Part shown: piece after piece, positions 62,010 through 64,000 of the stretch
Layout of the letters: every line of letters begins with the position of its first letter
How positions within the stretch are numbered: position 1 is the first letter of the stretch
Assembly: GCF_004345605.1 (NCBI RefSeq)
Contig: NZ_SLVY01000004.1
Coordinates: forward strand, 310,001-374,000
From: Rhodococcus sp. SMB37
Lineage (GTDB): Bacteria; Actinomycetota; Actinomycetes; Mycobacteriales; Mycobacteriaceae
Length of the DNA stretch: 64,000 nt
Direction of reading: 5' to 3'
The notes under the pieces: generated by a model
Databases searched by the model: none
What the model was told of the DNA's origin: nothing
Seen by the model: the letters and a program-made list of their open reading frames with translations, nothing else
Position numbers and translations under genes: made by a program

Positions 62010-63506
62010 GTGGGATCAGGAGCAGAGCCGCCCGCACCTGATTCTCATTGGGCCGTGCTCGGTGCGTTGTGCTTGGGCTTCTTCATGATTCTGGTCGACA
62101 GCACGATCGTGTCGGTGGCGAACCCGGCGATCATGCGTGCCCTGGACGCCGATATCGAGAGCGTCGTGTGGGTCACCAGCGCCTATCTGCTTGCGTACGC
62201 GGTGCCGTTGCTGATCACCGGTCGCCTCGGCGACAGATTCGGTCAGCGCCGGCTCTACCTGTCGGGCCTGGTGGTGTTCACCGTCGCGTCGTTGTGGTGC
62301 GGAATGTCATCGACGATCGAGGCGCTCATAGCGGCGCGTGTGCTGCAAGGGCTCGGGGCTGCACTGATGTCTCCGCAGACCATGGCGGTGATCACCCGCG
62401 TGTTTCCGCCCGACCGGCGCGGCCGGGCGATGGGGCTCTGGGGCGCGGTCGGAGGGGTCGCAACTCTCGTCGGGCCACTCGCGGGTGGGGTGCTCGTCGA
62501 CAGGCTCGGCTGGGAATGGATTTTCTTCGTCAACGTTCCGATCGGACTGGCCGGTGTCGTGCTGGCCTTGCGATTCGTGCCCGTCCTCCCGACGCAGGCC
62601 CACCGATTCGATGTCCCGGGGGTGGTCCTCAGCGGCGTGGGTATGTTCTTTCTGGTGTTCGGGCTGCAGGGGGCCGACGAGTACCCGTGGTCGTCCGACG
62701 TGTGGGCGAGCATCGTCATCGGCGTCGTGTTCCTTGTGATCTTCGTGTGGTGCCAGGCGCGGGGGCGGGGTGAACGGCTGGTGCCGCCGACACTGTTCCG
62801 CGACCGGAACTTCGCGCTCGCCAACATCGGGATCGCGTCGATCGGCTTCGCGATCACCGCTTTCATGCTTCCGCTGATGTTCTACGCGCAGGATGTCCGC
62901 GGGCTCGGTCCCACCGAGTCGGCGCTCCTCATGGTCCCGATGGCGGTGTTGAGCGGTGGGCTCGCGCCGTTCGTCGGCAGCCTCGTCGATCGGGTGCATC
63001 CGCGATATGTCGCGGGCCCCGGTTTCGCGCTCCTGGCCGTCGCGTTCGTGTGGCTCTCACTGGCGATGACGCCGGACGCGAGCATATGGCAGTTGCTGTT
63101 GCCGATCGGATTGACCGGATTCGCGTCGGCGGGCATCTGGTCGACGCTGTCGACGACTGCCACTCGCAACCTCGATCTCCGGCTGGCGGGTGCCGGTTCG
63201 GGTGTCTACAACGCCACCCGGCAGCTGGGCGCGGTCCTCGGCAGCGCGGCGATCGCGGCCGTGATGGCAGCGTCGCTGTCGGGACGCGGACTCGGAAACG
63301 GTGTGTCGCAGAACCCTGTCGGTGAACTGCCCGGACCGATACGCGAGGCATATGCGGCGGCGATGGCGCACTCGATGTGGCTGCCGGCGGCAGCATTGAC
63401 AGTGGGGTTCGTCGCGTCGGTGTGCTTCGCGCGCCCCCCAGCAGCCGGAAAACCGGCGCACCTCGGAACGCAGTTCTCCGGCCAGAATGTGACCCACACC
63501 ATATAG
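62010..63506 (+). CDS. DHA2-family MFS multidrug exporter (EmrB/QacA type)
   Basis: 498 residues, about 14 transmembrane helices. FMILVDSTIVSVANPAIMRAL is the TM1 motif of the 14-helix drug/H+ antiporters, GRLGDRFGQRRLYLSG motif A, and GGVATLVGPLAGGVLV motif C. It probably exports hydrophobic drugs or lipids. GTG 62010 has GGAGGGGG seven bases upstream. It shares a 40-base divergent promoter with the GNAT gene. Confidence 0.92.
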   Translation: MGSGAEPPAPDSHWAVLGALCLGFFMILVDSTIVSVANPAIMRALDADIESVVWVTSAYLLAYAVPLLITGRLGDRFGQRRLYLSGLVVFTVASLWCGMSSTIEALIAARVLQGLGAALMSPQTMAVITRVFPPDRRGRAMGLWGAVGGVATLVGPLAGGVLVDRLGWEWIFFVNVPIGLAGVVLALRFVPVLPTQAHRFDVPGVVLSGVGMFFLVFGLQGADEYPWSSDVWASIVIGVVFLVIFVWCQARGRGERLVPPTLFRDRNFALANIGIASIGFAITAFMLPLMFYAQDVRGLGPTESALLMVPMAVLSGGLAPFVGSLVDRVHPRYVAGPGFALLAVAFVWLSLAMTPDASIWQLLLPIGLTGFASAGIWSTLSTTATRNLDLRLAGAGSGVYNATRQLGAVLGSAAIAAVMAASLSGRGLGNGVSQNPVGELPGPIREAYAAAMAHSMWLPAAALTVGFVASVCFARPPAAGKPAHLGTQFSGQNVTHTI

Positions 63507-63536
63507 TGCAAGCACGGACGGCGTTGGGAGGTGGCG

Positions 63537-64000
63537 ATGTCGCTGGCGGTCGTCGGAGTTTCCGTGGGAGCGGGTTGGCTGCAGGGTGAGCGCGTCATGC
63601 ATCGCTGCGGCGGGATTCTGCACTACGACGATCTCGAACCGTGCCTGGCGGAACTGCTCGATCGCAGTGCATTGCGGTACTCGAACCGTGTCGCTGCGGT
63701 CGACGGGGGCGGTCGCGCGGTCACCTATCGTGACCTGTGGACCGAAGCGGCGAAAGTTGCGGGAGGGCTCCTCGACCAGGGCGTCGGCCCGGCCGACCGC
63801 GTCCTGGTGCATCACCGGAACGGCTTCGAATGGCTGCATGCGTTCCTCGGGGTCGTACTCGCCGGAGGCGTGCCGGTTCTGCCTGATCCCACCTGCAGCG
63901 ACACCGAAATCGACTGGATGGCCTTCGACAGTGGTGCCGTGCTCATTCTCGACGGTCCCCTCCCCGAAGGAGTTCCGTTCCTCGATGGCGGTGCCTCACC
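63537..64000 (+). CDS. AMP-binding acyl-CoA synthetase-like protein, N-terminal part
   Basis: First 154 residues of an ANL-family enzyme, cut by the window end. LAELLDRSALRYSNRVAAVDGGGRAVTYRDLWTEAAKVAGGLLDQGVGPADRVLVHHRNGFEWLHAFLGVVLAGGVPVLPDPTC is the standard N-terminal subdomain, and the P-loop lies beyond the end. GGAGG five bases before ATG 63537 supports the start; ATG 63597 is an alternative. It follows the MFS gene by 30 bases and may be in its operon. Confidence 0.8.
   Translation, partial: MSLAVVGVSVGAGWLQGERVMHRCGGILHYDDLEPCLAELLDRSALRYSNRVAAVDGGGRAVTYRDLWTEAAKVAGGLLDQGVGPADRVLVHHRNGFEWLHAFLGVVLAGGVPVLPDPTCSDTEIDWMAFDSGAVLILDGPLPEGVPFLDGGAS

Noticed and set aside
1..64000. Search for CRISPR arrays, tRNA genes, insertion sequences and prophage genes
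   Set aside because: No regularly spaced repeats, transposase motifs, phage structural genes or cloverleaf-like intergenic segments were recognised by eye; a dedicated scan could still find a small RNA.

Overview
The window looks like chromosome from a high-GC actinobacterium of the order Mycobacteriales, most probably Rhodococcus. I infer this from coding style (GTG and TTG starts, dense GC-rich ORFs) and gene order, not from a database search. From memory, the order follows Mycobacterium tuberculosis Rv1201c to Rv1248c: dapD, dapE, LOG, fadD6, folP2, gpgS, DivIVA-like, tag, DUF3117, glgA/glgC, O-methyltransferase, sigE-rseA-htrA-tatB, mrp, lytic transglycosylase, DUF1003, MgtE-like, YflT-like, corA, lpqZ, SDR, kgd. 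No tRNA, rRNA, insertion sequence, prophage or CRISPR array was seen.

Layout. 0-4 kb: a 5'-truncated MatB-like acyl-CoA synthetase, a PucR-type regulator and an amino-acid permease. 3.9-13.6 kb: lysine/peptidoglycan genes dapD and dapE, two tandem LOG-family genes, a long-chain acyl-CoA synthetase, folP2 and gpgS overlapping by four bases, then a DivIVA-like protein, DNA-3-methyladenine glycosylase I, DUF3117 and an RlmA-type rRNA methyltransferase. 13.5-20.3 kb: divergent glgA/glgC (alpha-glucan synthesis), an O-methyltransferase, and the envelope-stress block sigE-rseA-htrA-tatB. 20.3-27 kb: mrp, two secreted transglycosylase-like proteins, a DUF1003/MgtE_N-CBS pair, a CitE-like lyase and a YflT-like membrane protein.

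27-37 kb is the most accessory part. In M. tuberculosis this position holds lpqY-sugABC, as I recall; here there is a NarL/DesK-type two-component system divergent from a small membrane protein and an ABC exporter (ATPase plus FtsX-type permease). After it come a coiled-coil protein, a tyrosine-phosphatase-like protein, an AlkZ-like (HTH_42) protein, an Eis-like acetyltransferase and a SUFU-domain protein. 37-48 kb: a polytopic membrane protein coupled to corA, a PHP phosphoesterase coupled to a tyrosine-rich membrane protein, malic enzyme behind a 469-base palindrome-rich leader, an LpqZ-like lipoprotein, and a monooxygenase-SDR-esterase operon divergent from a TetR regulator. 48-64 kb: kgd, a 1290-residue fused ABC exporter, an ABC-2 system, an EcsC-like protein, AraC regulator, VOC protein, glutathionyl-hydroquinone-reductase-like protein, GNAT protein, DHA2-type MFS exporter, and the first part of another acyl-activating enzyme.

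One pattern recurs across the window. Many genes have a TAnnnT hexamer ending exactly 6 (sometimes 7) bases before the start codon, as expected for leaderless mRNAs. It helped choose several starts. The best regulatory DNA is upstream of malic enzyme, between the monooxygenase and TetR genes, between the GNAT and MFS genes, and between the two-component system and its ABC exporter.
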